Source: Kalaharituber pfeilii (Eukaryota > Ascomycota > Pezizomycetes > Pezizales > Pezizaceae). Taken from it: a stretch of 26,611 nucleotides of DNA. The notes below the pieces were generated by a model, which did not search any database, was not told the DNA's origin, and saw only the letters and a program-made list of their open reading frames with translations. The stretch covers positions 1 to 26,611 of the forward strand of contig WHUZ01000216.1 of assembly GCA_015179045.1 (NCBI GenBank), given 5' to 3'. Each line of letters starts with the position of its first letter. Within the stretch, counting starts at the first letter, position 1. This document shows, one piece after another, positions 9,801 through 20,600 of the stretch. A program made the position numbers and the translations under genes.

Positions 9801-12800
9801 AACGGAAACAACAATTTCCTCTAGCGACCTCGAAGAGTCTCAAGCGCATGCAGATGACTCTAACTTTGAGACGGATAAACCGCCCTCTCAATTTCAAGAG
9901 ACTGTTGACGTCAAAACAAACATTGTGCCTGAGGATCAAGAGAAGAAGTCTCAGACTGCTATTATTGTTGAGCATGATCATATCCAGAGCCCAGCTCTTC
10001 AATCCCAAGAATCAGAAGCCGTTGGCACTGAATCAACGCATGATGAAGAGGGTGACTTGAGGCCCACAGAACAGCTCTTGATTGAGGATTCGAGTGTGGA
10101 AGCTGATATACAATATCCGGGGATTTTGGGCGCTGGTCACGAAAAGAATCCCTCCACATCTGAATCACTGCCTGACACTTCTGAGGATGAATCTACAAAG
10201 TCCACATCAGCTGAACCGGAATCAGAAGTAGCAGAGTCAGTTCTACCATCTACTTCTAATACTCTTCTATCTGGAGTTGTTTCCAACTCCCCGATCTCTA
10301 CGAATGGGGATGCCGCCATAGATGCTCCTGACGCCTTGGCTACGCGTACTGTGCTATCCGATGTACCTGCAACAAGCCAAGTTGAGGCGAATTCTGGACA
10401 GACAGTCAATCAAAATTTGCCCGACAGTCCTTCAAGCAATGATTTGTGCTTGGTATGTAAATCAAGCGCCTTCGTTACTCAAACCTCAAACCCTGTCGTG
10501 GGTGAATCCTCCGCAGAACCTCAACCTGGAGCCGGACTGTCTACTCAATGGATTGAATGTGATGGCTGCAAACTTTGGAGCCACAGCGGATGTGTCAATC
10601 TCTCTTCGGAAGATGTTGAGGCTATTGATAAATACCATTGCGCATCCTGTGAGAAGCACATGGGCCCGAGTACTCGTAAGTTAATCATAAAGCGTGTTAT
10701 TTCCCAAGCTAATACCATGTTTGCAATAGTCGTGAGAAAATCAGCACGACCGAAAGTACCCATTGATTATGAATCACTTAATAATGGATCAGCGGTGCCA
10801 GTCCAAAGTGCAACAAACAAGTTGTACCATCCATACGTCGATAAGATTCTCAGCGGTGAATTCAAGACAATCAAGGAGGAATTTCCTCGCGTTGTACCCG
10901 AGGAACTCAGTCTTCAGTTTTTTGAAGATGGTGGTGGCTTTCGCGTCCCAATAGTAATTCCAGCTGCGATCAATCGATATCCCCGAAAAGGAAAAAGTAA
11001 TTCAGCAAGCGAGACTCCAAAGCCGAGCACAACAAATTTCGCTGCTCAAGCAAATGCCATTAATAGTGGAGAGAGACAATTTTCGGTTGCAGTCGAAATA
11101 CCTGTGTCTGCAAAGGAAGAAATGGAATTTGACGCTCTTGGAATGGGTTTCCCTGAAAATCTCACCATTCGGCAAGTTGTCGATCTTGTTGGACCCGACG
11201 AAACGGTTGAGGTCATTGATGTCAAATCTCAGCAAGGGGATAAACGGAAATGGCCCCTATCAAAATGGGTGGAATATTTTGAAGACCCAAACAAAGACCG
11301 AATATACAACGTTATTAGTCTGGAGGTCTCCCGATCGAGGCTTGGCCGGATGATTCAGAGGCCTACCGTAGTCAGGTATGTTACATATATCTCTCTGCGG
11401 AATGCTGCTGACATTGAACAGAGAGCTGGATCTCTCGGACCAAGTTTGGCCTAAAGATAAAATGAAGGAGTTTCCAAATGTGCAATACTACTGGTGAGTG
11501 GCTTGATACCGTAATGTTTTATATCTTCTTTCACTAAGGTACACTCAGTCTTATGTCCGTTGCTCATGCGTACACGGATTGGCATGTTGATTTCGGCGGA
11601 TCATCCGTATACTACAGAATATTAAAAGGAAAGAAGGTTTTCTTTTTCATGGCGCCCACAGAGGATAATCTGGAGGCATACCACAAATGGGCTACTTCAG
11701 CGGAACAAAATTGGACTTGGCTTGCTGAGGGCAGAGAGTGTTACCGCGTCGAGTTAGGTCCTGGAGATACCATGCTAATCCCCTCGGGATGGCTCCACGC
11801 TGTGTACACTCCAGAAGATAGCTTGGTTATTGGGGGTAACTTTTTAACACGGCTGCATTATGAGATGCAGTTCCGCATCCATGAAATCGAGCGTTTGACT
11901 AACACCCCAATCAAATACCGCTTTCCGAGGTTTGCCAGGGTTCATTGGTATGATGCAATTAAGTTGATGGAGGATGACCCAATCCCGCCGCATGTTGAAG
12001 ATCAGTTATTATCTGGAAAGGCAGCCAACTTCCGCTCAGTCAAGGGTAAAGGAAGCGCAGCTAACTTGAGCGATTGGGTATTGGAGGGACTGCCTTCATT
12101 TACGGAATTCCTTCGCCGTAACTCACTAATTGCTCAAGAGATTATAACCGAAGGGTTCACAAAGCAGAAGACAGAGGCTATTCGACACGCCATACCTAAA
12201 GGACATGGGGACGGATGGGAATTAGTCCAGCGGTTTGCGCGATGGGTGACATGGAAGCGCAATTGCGGAGAGGTCATACCGTCTTGGGCGTATCCTGATG
12301 CCGATCCAGCAGAGGGAATTCCAAATGCCGGTCAAAAGAAGCTTAGCGCTGCAGCAATTAAACATATGGAGCGTGCAAAAGCCGACGCCGAGAGAAGAGC
12401 TGCTGGAGCTGTGCGACCTGGCCTGCGGGAACGTCATCTCAGCTCATATAAATCACCTTCACTGGCCAACACACCCGCTCCGGATGAGCTGCGAGCTCTG
12501 AAGCGATCAAGGGCCTATGGAGATTTTGGCCCCCGGAAAAAAGGGCGTACACAAAAAGAGACGTTAGATCAGAGTGTCGTTGATGAGTGTGTCAAAGAGG
12601 TTGTCGCTGAATATGAGTCTTCAGATGACCTGTTCAGACGAGCTATGGCAGCGGAGGTCAAGGCGCAATATGCAAATGTCCATATCACAAGATTGGGGCC
12701 TTCAAGATCAGCATGCGCCCCATGCCGCGACGGAAAGGTAATATTCCTTTGTATTCCATAATCACTTACAAAGCTAACTATGAATTAGACGAAGTGCAAA

Positions 12801-14262
12801 CACAAGGATGAGATAAGAAATCTCATTGCCAAGGTTCTAGAGCTCTACCATACTGTGAAAGGGACAACAGCTACTGATAGACAATCTATGAACGATCACC
12901 TCACACGAGAGAACACTTCTGAGATTCACGAGATTAATGAACACTCGGGAGATGCAGGTCATTCCATGTCACAACCAAACAATGACAATTCTATCCGCGA
13001 CAATGCGCCAGATGTTAGAGACAAAACACCTTTTAATGCCACCGATAGCCAAAATAATGTGTCCAGAAAAACACCTAAGCCCAAGCACTCCGCACTCCGA
13101 GAGCAGTCAGGGACAAACATGCCTCGACGGAGGGGTGGTATAAGAACCGCTTGTGATGCCTGTAGAAAATCAAGGGTAAGTTTCCATCATACCTGTATGA
13201 TATGCACCTTTATTAACGGCTAAATAGCGTAGATGTTTACATCGGTTACAAGCTGCAGTGCAACCTGTGGAATCGGGAAATCTTGATAATGGCACTGAAG
13301 GCGGCGGTAGTCCTAGCCGCCAGGAGTTGATTGACAATGGCCATAAGAGCAGAGACATTTCCTCTCCCCCAGAACAGATACAAGACACAGCATCTGATAA
13401 ACATGGACCAGAAACTGCGGCTCCCACCACTGTTCATAATAATGCATCCGGTGATGAGAAGTCTCCATCCTCACGGTATGCAACACCTTCGGAGCAGCCA
13501 ATCTCATCAGAGGTTTCTACCGAAGTCGGGAAAGAGCCTGAGCCTGACACAAATGCTCCGGAGGAGACTGCTCGAACTCCGGAAGCAACTGCCCAAACTC
13601 CAGACGAAACTGTCCAAACTCCAGAAGAAACTGCCGAAACCCCGGAGGAAACTGCTCAAACTCCGGAAGAAACTGCTGAAACCCCGGAGGAAACTGCTGA
13701 AACCCCGGAGGAAATTGCTCAAACTCCGGAAGAAACTGCTCAAAGCCCGGAAGCTGTTCAAACTCCACAGGATGAGCATGAAAATACGGCAGTAACCGTA
13801 CCAGAGTCGACAATTCCTACCTCCAGCCAGTCCGATGTAGCTCTTACGATTCGAGGCAGAAAAAGGCGTACGTTCGATGTCGAAGAGAAAGCGTCATCTG
13901 CGAAGCGTATGGACGTAAAACAAACCAAAACTCTTCAGAACAAAAACTCAGTAACGCCTTCCCGGAGTTCGTCGAAGAGAAGAAGGCCTGCAGTCCCAAT
14001 CTTTGAAGAAGATGAAGAAGAGTGTCCAAAAAGGGTTAAACTTGATGAAACGGAGACCATATCTAAAATATCTCCTAAAGGGCGTGTAATCTCAAAGGTT
14101 AGGACGACTCCAAGAAGGGCAGCGGCTGCTCATCAAGTCGGGGATCAATGGGCCAGTCCAGCTACGGAGATCCAAAACACTCCGGAGCAAATTGTTTGGC
14201 AGGAGCTAAAGGTATCCGAATTTGGATTGAGAAACCGATCGAAGTCGAAATCATCTTCGTAA
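6830..14262 (+). CDS. JmjC histone demethylase, JHD1/KDM2 type, with PHD finger
   Basis: Ten exons fit splice consensus and frame: 6830-7470, 7562-8742, 8804-8866, 8922-8978, 9038-10675, 10730-11375, 11422-11493, 11549-12737, 12789-13175, 13228-14262 (6909 nt, 2302 residues). In order: a disordered Ser/Pro/Glu-rich half with a basic patch (GRGKKKGRGK; RRSTRNIKY) up to about 1115; a PHD finger at about 1117-1187 (LCLVCK..IECDGCKLWSHSGC..YHCASC); a JmjC core AYTDWHVDFGGSSVYY with Fe(II) ligands H1445, D1447 and H1516, and 2-oxoglutarate residues T1442 and K1462 matching KDM2; then a likely helical domain. The tail has two C-x2-C-x6-C-x-H motifs (1822-1834, 1951-1963), TPE heptads (2071-2133) and basic nuclear-signal-like patches (GRKRR, SSKRRRP). 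The family demethylates H3K36me1/2 in the nucleus; PHD before JmjC matches yeast Jhd1. All catalytic residues are present, so activity is expected. It is far longer than yeast Jhd1, mostly through disorder. Domain identity is secure; exons 3 and 4 (63 and 57 nt) are the least certain joins. Confidence 0.93.
10676..10729 (+). other. 54-nt intron just after the PHD finger, retainable in frame
   Basis: GTAAGT at 10676, a GCTAAT branch-like site near 10708-10713 and AATAG ending at 10729 are good intron signals. Removing it joins GPST to VRKSARPKVP through a CTC codon. Its length is a multiple of three and it contains no in-frame stop, so an unspliced mRNA would still be translated, with 18 extra residues between the PHD finger and the next domain. 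Confidence 0.75.
13564..13752 (+). repeat. 21-bp coding minisatellite, nine units (ETAxTPE heptads)
   Basis: Nine in-frame 21-bp units encode ETARTPE, ATAQTPD, ETVQTPE, ETAETPE, ETAQTPE, ETAETPE, ETAETPE, EIAQTPE and ETAQSPE, followed by a partial AVQTPQ. It lies in the last exon of the JmjC gene (residues about 2071-2133). Nearly every unit has a T-P pair, the minimal target of proline-directed kinases (family knowledge). The copies differ in CCG/CCA and GAA/GAG usage as well as in sense, so the array is not brand new. Confidence 0.95.
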
Positions 14263-16252
14263 ATTGGTGGAAAGGTTGAATTGGTGATTGAAGTTCCATC
14301 TTATCGGCGTTAGCGGATTGGATACATTTCTTTGTTACCCATTGGATTTCATGACTACTTTTCCTCTGCTTGGCTGGAGGTGCTCGTCTTTGCGTTCGTC
14401 ATCTGTGATATCATCCGCGGCACTGTTTGATGCTGTATTTTTATGATGAGAAGGAATTTGGTGGGCGACTCAAATGCCGAAAAGGAGGTGATACAAAGGA
14501 GGGCGATTTTCCTTCATGGAATCCGAAATCTTTACGGTGTTTAGGGTCTTTCACTACAGGTTCAGGTTTAGCGAGTTTGGTTCCTGGGTTTCTTTAAGCT
14601 TCTTCGTGATCTAATGTGCTATGTCTTTTACAGATTGCTTCTCATTTCTAGGTTTTTCTGATTATATTTCTTGATTTCCGTTTTTCGTTATGATGGCATT
14701 TGCAATGTATTTCTTTTCATAATAGGATTTCAATCTCAGCGGTCTCGCCTTGGTTTTCCAGATTAAGATAAATGGATAGGCTCTAGAACTGGCCAGATGA
14801 GCAGCGGCTGTGGTGGGCATTGCACATCTGAATTCTGGGTCCTTCGACTAATGTTCTCTTTTTGCTTGTCTTTTACTCTCGTCTTTGCACTTCATTGGTT
14901 GATCTTTTTTTGTCTTCGGTGACGGCGTGACATGGCGAGCTTTGACATTACTGCTTTTGTTTTTAATTGCTTTTTGCTATTAATGGTTGATGTCTGATTA
15001 ACACAGCTGTGGTGAGGTATTGGGGAGCATGAAAGGTTGGCAGGCGGTAGCCGGAAGAAGATGTCCGAGATTGGAGTGCCAGTTCAAGTGATACAGTTGT
15101 TGATGTCAGAGTTCAAAATATGGGGCTAAAAAGACGAGTCAGAACTGGGATTTGATGGGTGATGGATAACTTCGATGGCGGGACCTAGAGGAGTCTGGAA
15201 GGATACTGGTGGAATGTTTGAATTTTTTTTTTTTTTTTTTCCCTTTCCTGTTTGGATTTGTTATCTCCTTTGAAATTCAAGTTCTTTTTTTAGTTGTTTC
15301 TACCGTTGTTGAGATCTTCCGTGTGTGTTATTTTCGGATTTAATGTTCTTTTTACTTTATATGCTATTTGTACGGCTGTTGTTTGAATATACGAGTTTGC
15401 ACTGTGGTGTTTTGTTATTAAATTTGCGGCAAATCACATCTCTGCCGCCTTATAGGAGTTGCCGAACCCTGGGCCCCAGCGTACTCATAGCTTGCGTTTC
15501 ATGCATGTTTCTTGTAAAGTCATGTTTACCAATGTATGTTTTGCTAGATACTCCGCTCATCACTCTTGCTGCATATTGTATTCGCATTTTCTATCCTGTA
15601 GTATAGTATCTCTAAATCCCGAAGCTGTAACCTAGGGATTGTCTCATCCTTTGCTTCCAGAGTGGCTTACACTCCTTCCTAACACTCCTTCCTTTCTTGT
15701 GTAAAAAGCTTACTGGTAAATTACCCAATTTCCGAGCACATGGGTACTTACACCAAAAGTAGGGAGCTTACCCCTTCCTACATCTCCACGAACTCAGCAG
15801 CGACATCGTGACCTCCGGCTAGGTATATATAGGATGGATCATGCATTCTTCCTAGTGATTGCACCTGAATGGGTGGGCTTGTGGGCAGGATTGTCAAGAG
15901 CTAAGAGTTATGAGCGACAGAAGCTTGGCTTCAACATTTTGCCAGAGTAGGATTACTTAGCAGTGCGGGGGAGAGGAACGAAAATGGGCAAATTGGCGAG
16001 AGAAGATCTGGGATGAGGGCAAGAATGCTGGGTTTGTTTGGAGAGCCGGCGCCGCTCGCTGTCATGCGAAAAGCTGAAGCCAGAGTGAGTTAAGCATGCT
16101 TCGCGCGTATGCTATGCCGTATGAGCTTAGTGTGCAGAATGCGCAGGCCTCGATTGGCTGCCCCGCCCGATTGAATCAGACAGTCAATCAGCAGGGCTGA
16201 TTTGGGATCTTGGATTGGTAGCGCCTTGCTGATGCGCTGCAGCGGGCAGGAT
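14263..16252. other. 3' flank of the JmjC gene and intergenic DNA
   Basis: About 2 kb, T-rich on the plus strand just after the stop codon, with a T18-like run near 15223-15240. The 93-codon frame at 15325-15606 is very hydrophobic, as expected of T-rich DNA, and has no recognisable family. A short ACACTCCTTCC-type direct repeat sits near 15668-15694. The JmjC 3' UTR must end here but I could not place a poly(A) site. No gene was seen on either strand. Confidence 0.5.
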
Positions 16253-16260
16253 TGTTGGGC

Positions 16261-16295
16261 CGGAGGCGGAGGAGGAGGCGGAGGAGGCGGAGGAG
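16261..16295 (+). repeat. GGAGGC/GGA microsatellite
   Basis: An imperfect GGAGGCGGA-type run in about 35 bp. On the minus strand it produces a polyproline in the frame at 16090-16320, which I take to be an artefact of the repeat. Confidence 0.9.
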
Positions 16296-16435
16296 CGTAC
16301 TGAGTACTCTCCACATACAAGCGGCGGAATGCATTTGCCAGCGCTGACGAGCCGGGTCGTGCTGCCTGGAGGACTGGGAGGCAGAGGTATTAGGTACATC
16401 TTAATGTACTCCACGGCCATGCTACTGTATCTATG

Positions 16436-17306
<871 letters not shown>

Positions 17307-19006
17307 ATGGACGGTCCTGACGGCTCGGATAATGATCATAACGGGAGATGCGAGCTCCTCGGTCCATTTGGTATGTTTACCCCTCCTCTCGCGAGCGAAA
17401 ACTATCCAGATTGAGGCCCAGGCTACTGGTGTCCGAACACGGCTCGAGACAGCGGTGCGGAATGAGAAACTCAAGCTTACACACGGGGGTATACACAGCC
17501 TTATTTGTCCAAGGTGCCCTCGGTGCCCTCGCCCTCCTTTCCCTTGTCTGGAAGCGCGCTCGTGAAAATCCCCAGCGACCTCTCTTGATATGGTATATTT
17601 ATTCCACCCCCGCAGCTTCCATCTCATCCCACTGTCCTTTAGTGCGTTTGCGGGGGATTGCTTACTGACGCCTCCGGTTGGGGTTTCATAGGTTCTTTGA
17701 TGCATCCAAACAAGTATGGGGTTCGGTCCTAGTCCATATTGCGAATCTACTGCTGTCGATGCTGTCTTCTGGACAGTTCAGTACGGAGCCAACACCCAAG
17801 ACGGTAGGAAGGATATTTAGGCGACATGGGGATGATGACGATGGGGAATATCATGCGAATCCATGTAGTTTTTATTTGTTGAACTTGGCGATAGATGTAT
17901 GCCTCCATCTCCGCACCCTGTCCATCTCCCTCGCAAGAAAATGTTACTAACTGCTGGGGGATTTTGGGTAGACCACAATCGGCATTTTCATTCTTATCGC
18001 CATTCTCCGCATCCTCCACCGGCTACTTCTGCTCTCTCCATTGACTTTTTGGCATACGGGGATTACATCTGGAGAGTACGGAGACCCGCCAAAATGGTCT
18101 TGGTGGGCTAAGCAGGCAATTGTCTATTTTGTTGGGTTGATGGGGATGAAGATGGTCGTGTGGCTGATCTTTGCGCTTTTCCCGTGGCTAGGGAGAGTGG
18201 GAGATTGGCTGCTTGGATGGACTGAGGGGGACAAGAGGGTGCAGGTGTTCTTCGTGATGTTTGTGAGTATCCTCCGCTCATTTCCCCATTATAAACTCGG
18301 TCATTGGAAGTTAATATATGATAAATAGTTCTTCCCTCTTGTAATGAATGCAGTTCAGTACTGGATCATCGACTCGTACATCAAAGCTCAAAAGCCTACA
18401 GGTAGTGCTTTACACGACACCACAGGCGCTATCCCACCCAACGGCAGGCGCTCCACATCCTCCTACGGCTACCGCAACCGCCATTCCTTCGACGACAGCG
18501 CAAACATCTTCTCTGACGAAGACTCCACCATTGAAGGCGACGAACAGAACCTTCTTTCCACTAGTCCTACTAAAGCCAATGGCAACCATCTGCGGAAAAA
18601 TTCCACTAGTACCACCGAATACGACCCAGATATCGACGGCACCAACAGTCTCTCGAAGCAGTCCCCACGGTTGAGCGCTTCGATTGCTGTGGACTCGGAA
18701 ACTTCCTCGACGTATGATGCGATTAGGACAGGGACAAAGCCGACGGGGAAGAGGGAAAGGGAGAGGTTAGGTATCACAGGGAGCGGGAGGGAGAGTTTGA
18801 GCTCGTCAATGATGCTATTGCCTGGGTCGAGGGGGCCGAGCACGCCAGGGTTTGAGACTGAGGAGGGAGACAAGAGACTAGGTGGGGTAGCGGCAAGTAC
18901 GAGAAGCTTGGGGGGAGGTAGTAGAAGGAGTGTAGGTGGGAGGAGTGGCAGGAGTTTGGGTGGGGATGATGATAGTACGTTGGTGGAGGGGGAGGGGGAA
19001 AGATGA
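17307..19006 (+). CDS. STIMATE/TMEM110 (YPL162C-like) vacuolar/ER multi-pass membrane protein
   Basis: Five exons fit frame and splice consensus: 17307-17370, 17499-17592, 17692-17896, 17972-18262, 18329-19006 (1332 nt, 443 residues). The start is the first ATG after a long ATG-free stretch, in CACCATGG context. Predicted membrane segments lie at about 20-38, 61-79, 112-141, 169-192 and 212-232. Features I associate with the family are FFDASKQVWGSVLVH, NPCSFYLLNLAIDTTIGIF, YGDPPKWSWWAKQ, FPWLGRVGDWLLGW and NAVQYWIIDSYIKA. The yeast relative is a vacuolar membrane protein; the human STIMATE relative acts at ER-plasma membrane contacts in calcium entry. Which role applies here is not visible. 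The last 200 residues are a hydrophilic tail ending in Gly/Ser/Arg repeats (RSLGG, RSVGG, RSGRSLGGDDD), making it longer than yeast and human members (about 270-295 residues). Intron 1 (128 nt) is long for this locus. Confidence 0.9.
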
Positions 19007-20260
19007 TGGCCAAGTGAACTGTGACACGAGTATGAAGAGAGTATGGGAGATTGTAAGATCGCCAGTATTAAACTTTGGTCTACAAGGGGCATAGTATGCC
19101 AGTTGGGTGTATTTTTTTTTTTTCTACGTTGGAGTTGTCTTTTTTTGTAATGACTTCCATCATATGAGCGGTTTGTGTGTGTTAGATGTTTTTTGTTTTG
19201 TGTTGTTTACATTGTTTGGTTTTGTTTGGTGTAGGTGTGTGTGTGAATTTGTGAAGAAGTCAGAAAGCCTACCGGAGTTCTGAAGGCGGGGGGGACTTAT
19301 ATATAAATAAATATATTTACTTATGCTTTGAGTTTGTATTTTTTGTTCGTTCCCCTACGTAACGTCTGTGCGTGTGGTGTGTGGACTTCCGTTGTTTTTT
19401 AGTTTTTTTTTTTGCTTTTTTTGTTTTGTTTTTGTTTTGGTTTGTTTGTTTGTTTGTTTGTTTGTTTGATTTGCTTGGTTATGAATTATTGTTTTCCATG
19501 TGTTCCTTTATGACCTTGTCTTCTAACGGGGACTTTTGTAGAACGATTTATAAACACTTGAGAAAAAAGATGTACCTATACATGGCGACTATATATGTGA
19601 AATGTATCTCCGAGTTGCTACATTACACACCTTCAAAACTTGGTGTCTTTATTCCCGTAGCGGCGAGGGAAGGGGGTATGTCCTTGTATGAAGTAGGGTA
19701 TGTTTTTTTTTTGTTTTTTTTCTGGTGTTACGCTTTTTGCTTTCGTTTTTTTTTTTTTTTTTCGTAGGTAGAGGAGGGGGTACTGATGTATGTATGTATG
19801 TATGTATGTAGGGTATCCATCCATCCGCTGCGCGGAATTGTGGTTGGTGGGGTGGGGTTGTGGGCTCGGTTTACCCTGAACAGAAATGCCGAGAGGATGG
19901 TCGTGGTGGGAGGAAGAAATGTGGTTCTTAAAGGAAAAAAAAAAAAATTACAAAAAATAATGCTGCATATCGTTGGTTGAAAAAATTCAACTTACTGTCT
20001 CACTCACTTACTGATAAATAGATATATTTCCCATTAGTATCAATTCCATAGATACCTTACTGAGCTTCCACCCCTGCCGCACATAGTTTACTGTAACAAA
20101 TAAGATTAAGTTAAAAAAAAAGATCCCAGTACATCTTCTCACCAACTTTCTTGTTACAAAAATGTTATTTCGCCTTTTTCATTCTTTTCTTGCTATGAAA
20201 TATGTTACTTTAGTCTTTGTCCTTTTTTTTTTTTTTTTTTTTTTTTTTTTGGTGGTTGGG
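19007..20260. other. 3' flank with T-rich and simple-repeat DNA
   Basis: G/T-rich on the plus strand. It contains a TTTG tetramer run (about 19437-19468), several T8-T15 runs, a TGTA tetramer run (about 19786-19809) and a T28 run (20223-20250). The ORF-like stretches at 19372-19767 and 19786-19980 are products of these repeats. The 3' UTR of the membrane-protein gene must end here. Confidence 0.6.
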
Positions 20261-20600
20261 ATATCACAACCTTTTCTTTCCCCCTCCATGCATCCATGAC
20301 CCTGAGAAAAGCATTATATCAGTTCTTCATGTGAGTGAATTTGTGTTACGGGTCTACTCTATCCCAGCCATGAGTGGGGGTGGTTTATTGTTACCCTGAA
20401 TGCGAACGCAAAAGGATGATCGAGATGAGCTGGAATTTGGGGGAAGGGGAAAATATGAATGTCAACAGAAGGTTGCGGGGGATGAAAAAATTAAGATGCG
20501 TCTACCAGTCGTTTGATTGAAGAATACAGGTTATCTCTATCTTTTTTCTATTTCATGAACGCTTGCTGAATTCCCGCTCCGATACACACAATAGGAAGGG
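19840..20600 (+). repeat. Old, diverged duplication (two copies about 520 bp apart)
   Basis: 19860-20095 and about 20380-20600 share a series of short matches in the same order. These are TTACCCTGAA, an AGGATGRTCG site, AAAAAATTA, a GTTKGATTGAA-like site, and a CTGARCTTCC/CTGAATTCCC site followed by CACAYAATAG-like sequence. Each copy follows a T run. A third weaker match (GTTACCGTC.., AAGATGATCGAGACGAG) lies at about 21692-21741. Alignment was by eye, so the limits are approximate. Confidence 0.4.

Noticed and set aside
15325..15606. Hydrophobic 93-codon frame as a small membrane protein.
   Set aside because: T-rich DNA gives Leu/Phe/Val-rich translations by default. No family, neighbour or splice evidence supports it.
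19372..19767. Plus-strand frame of 131 codons rich in Phe.
   Set aside because: It is built from TTTG and T-run repeats just after the membrane-protein gene, most likely 3' UTR or flank.
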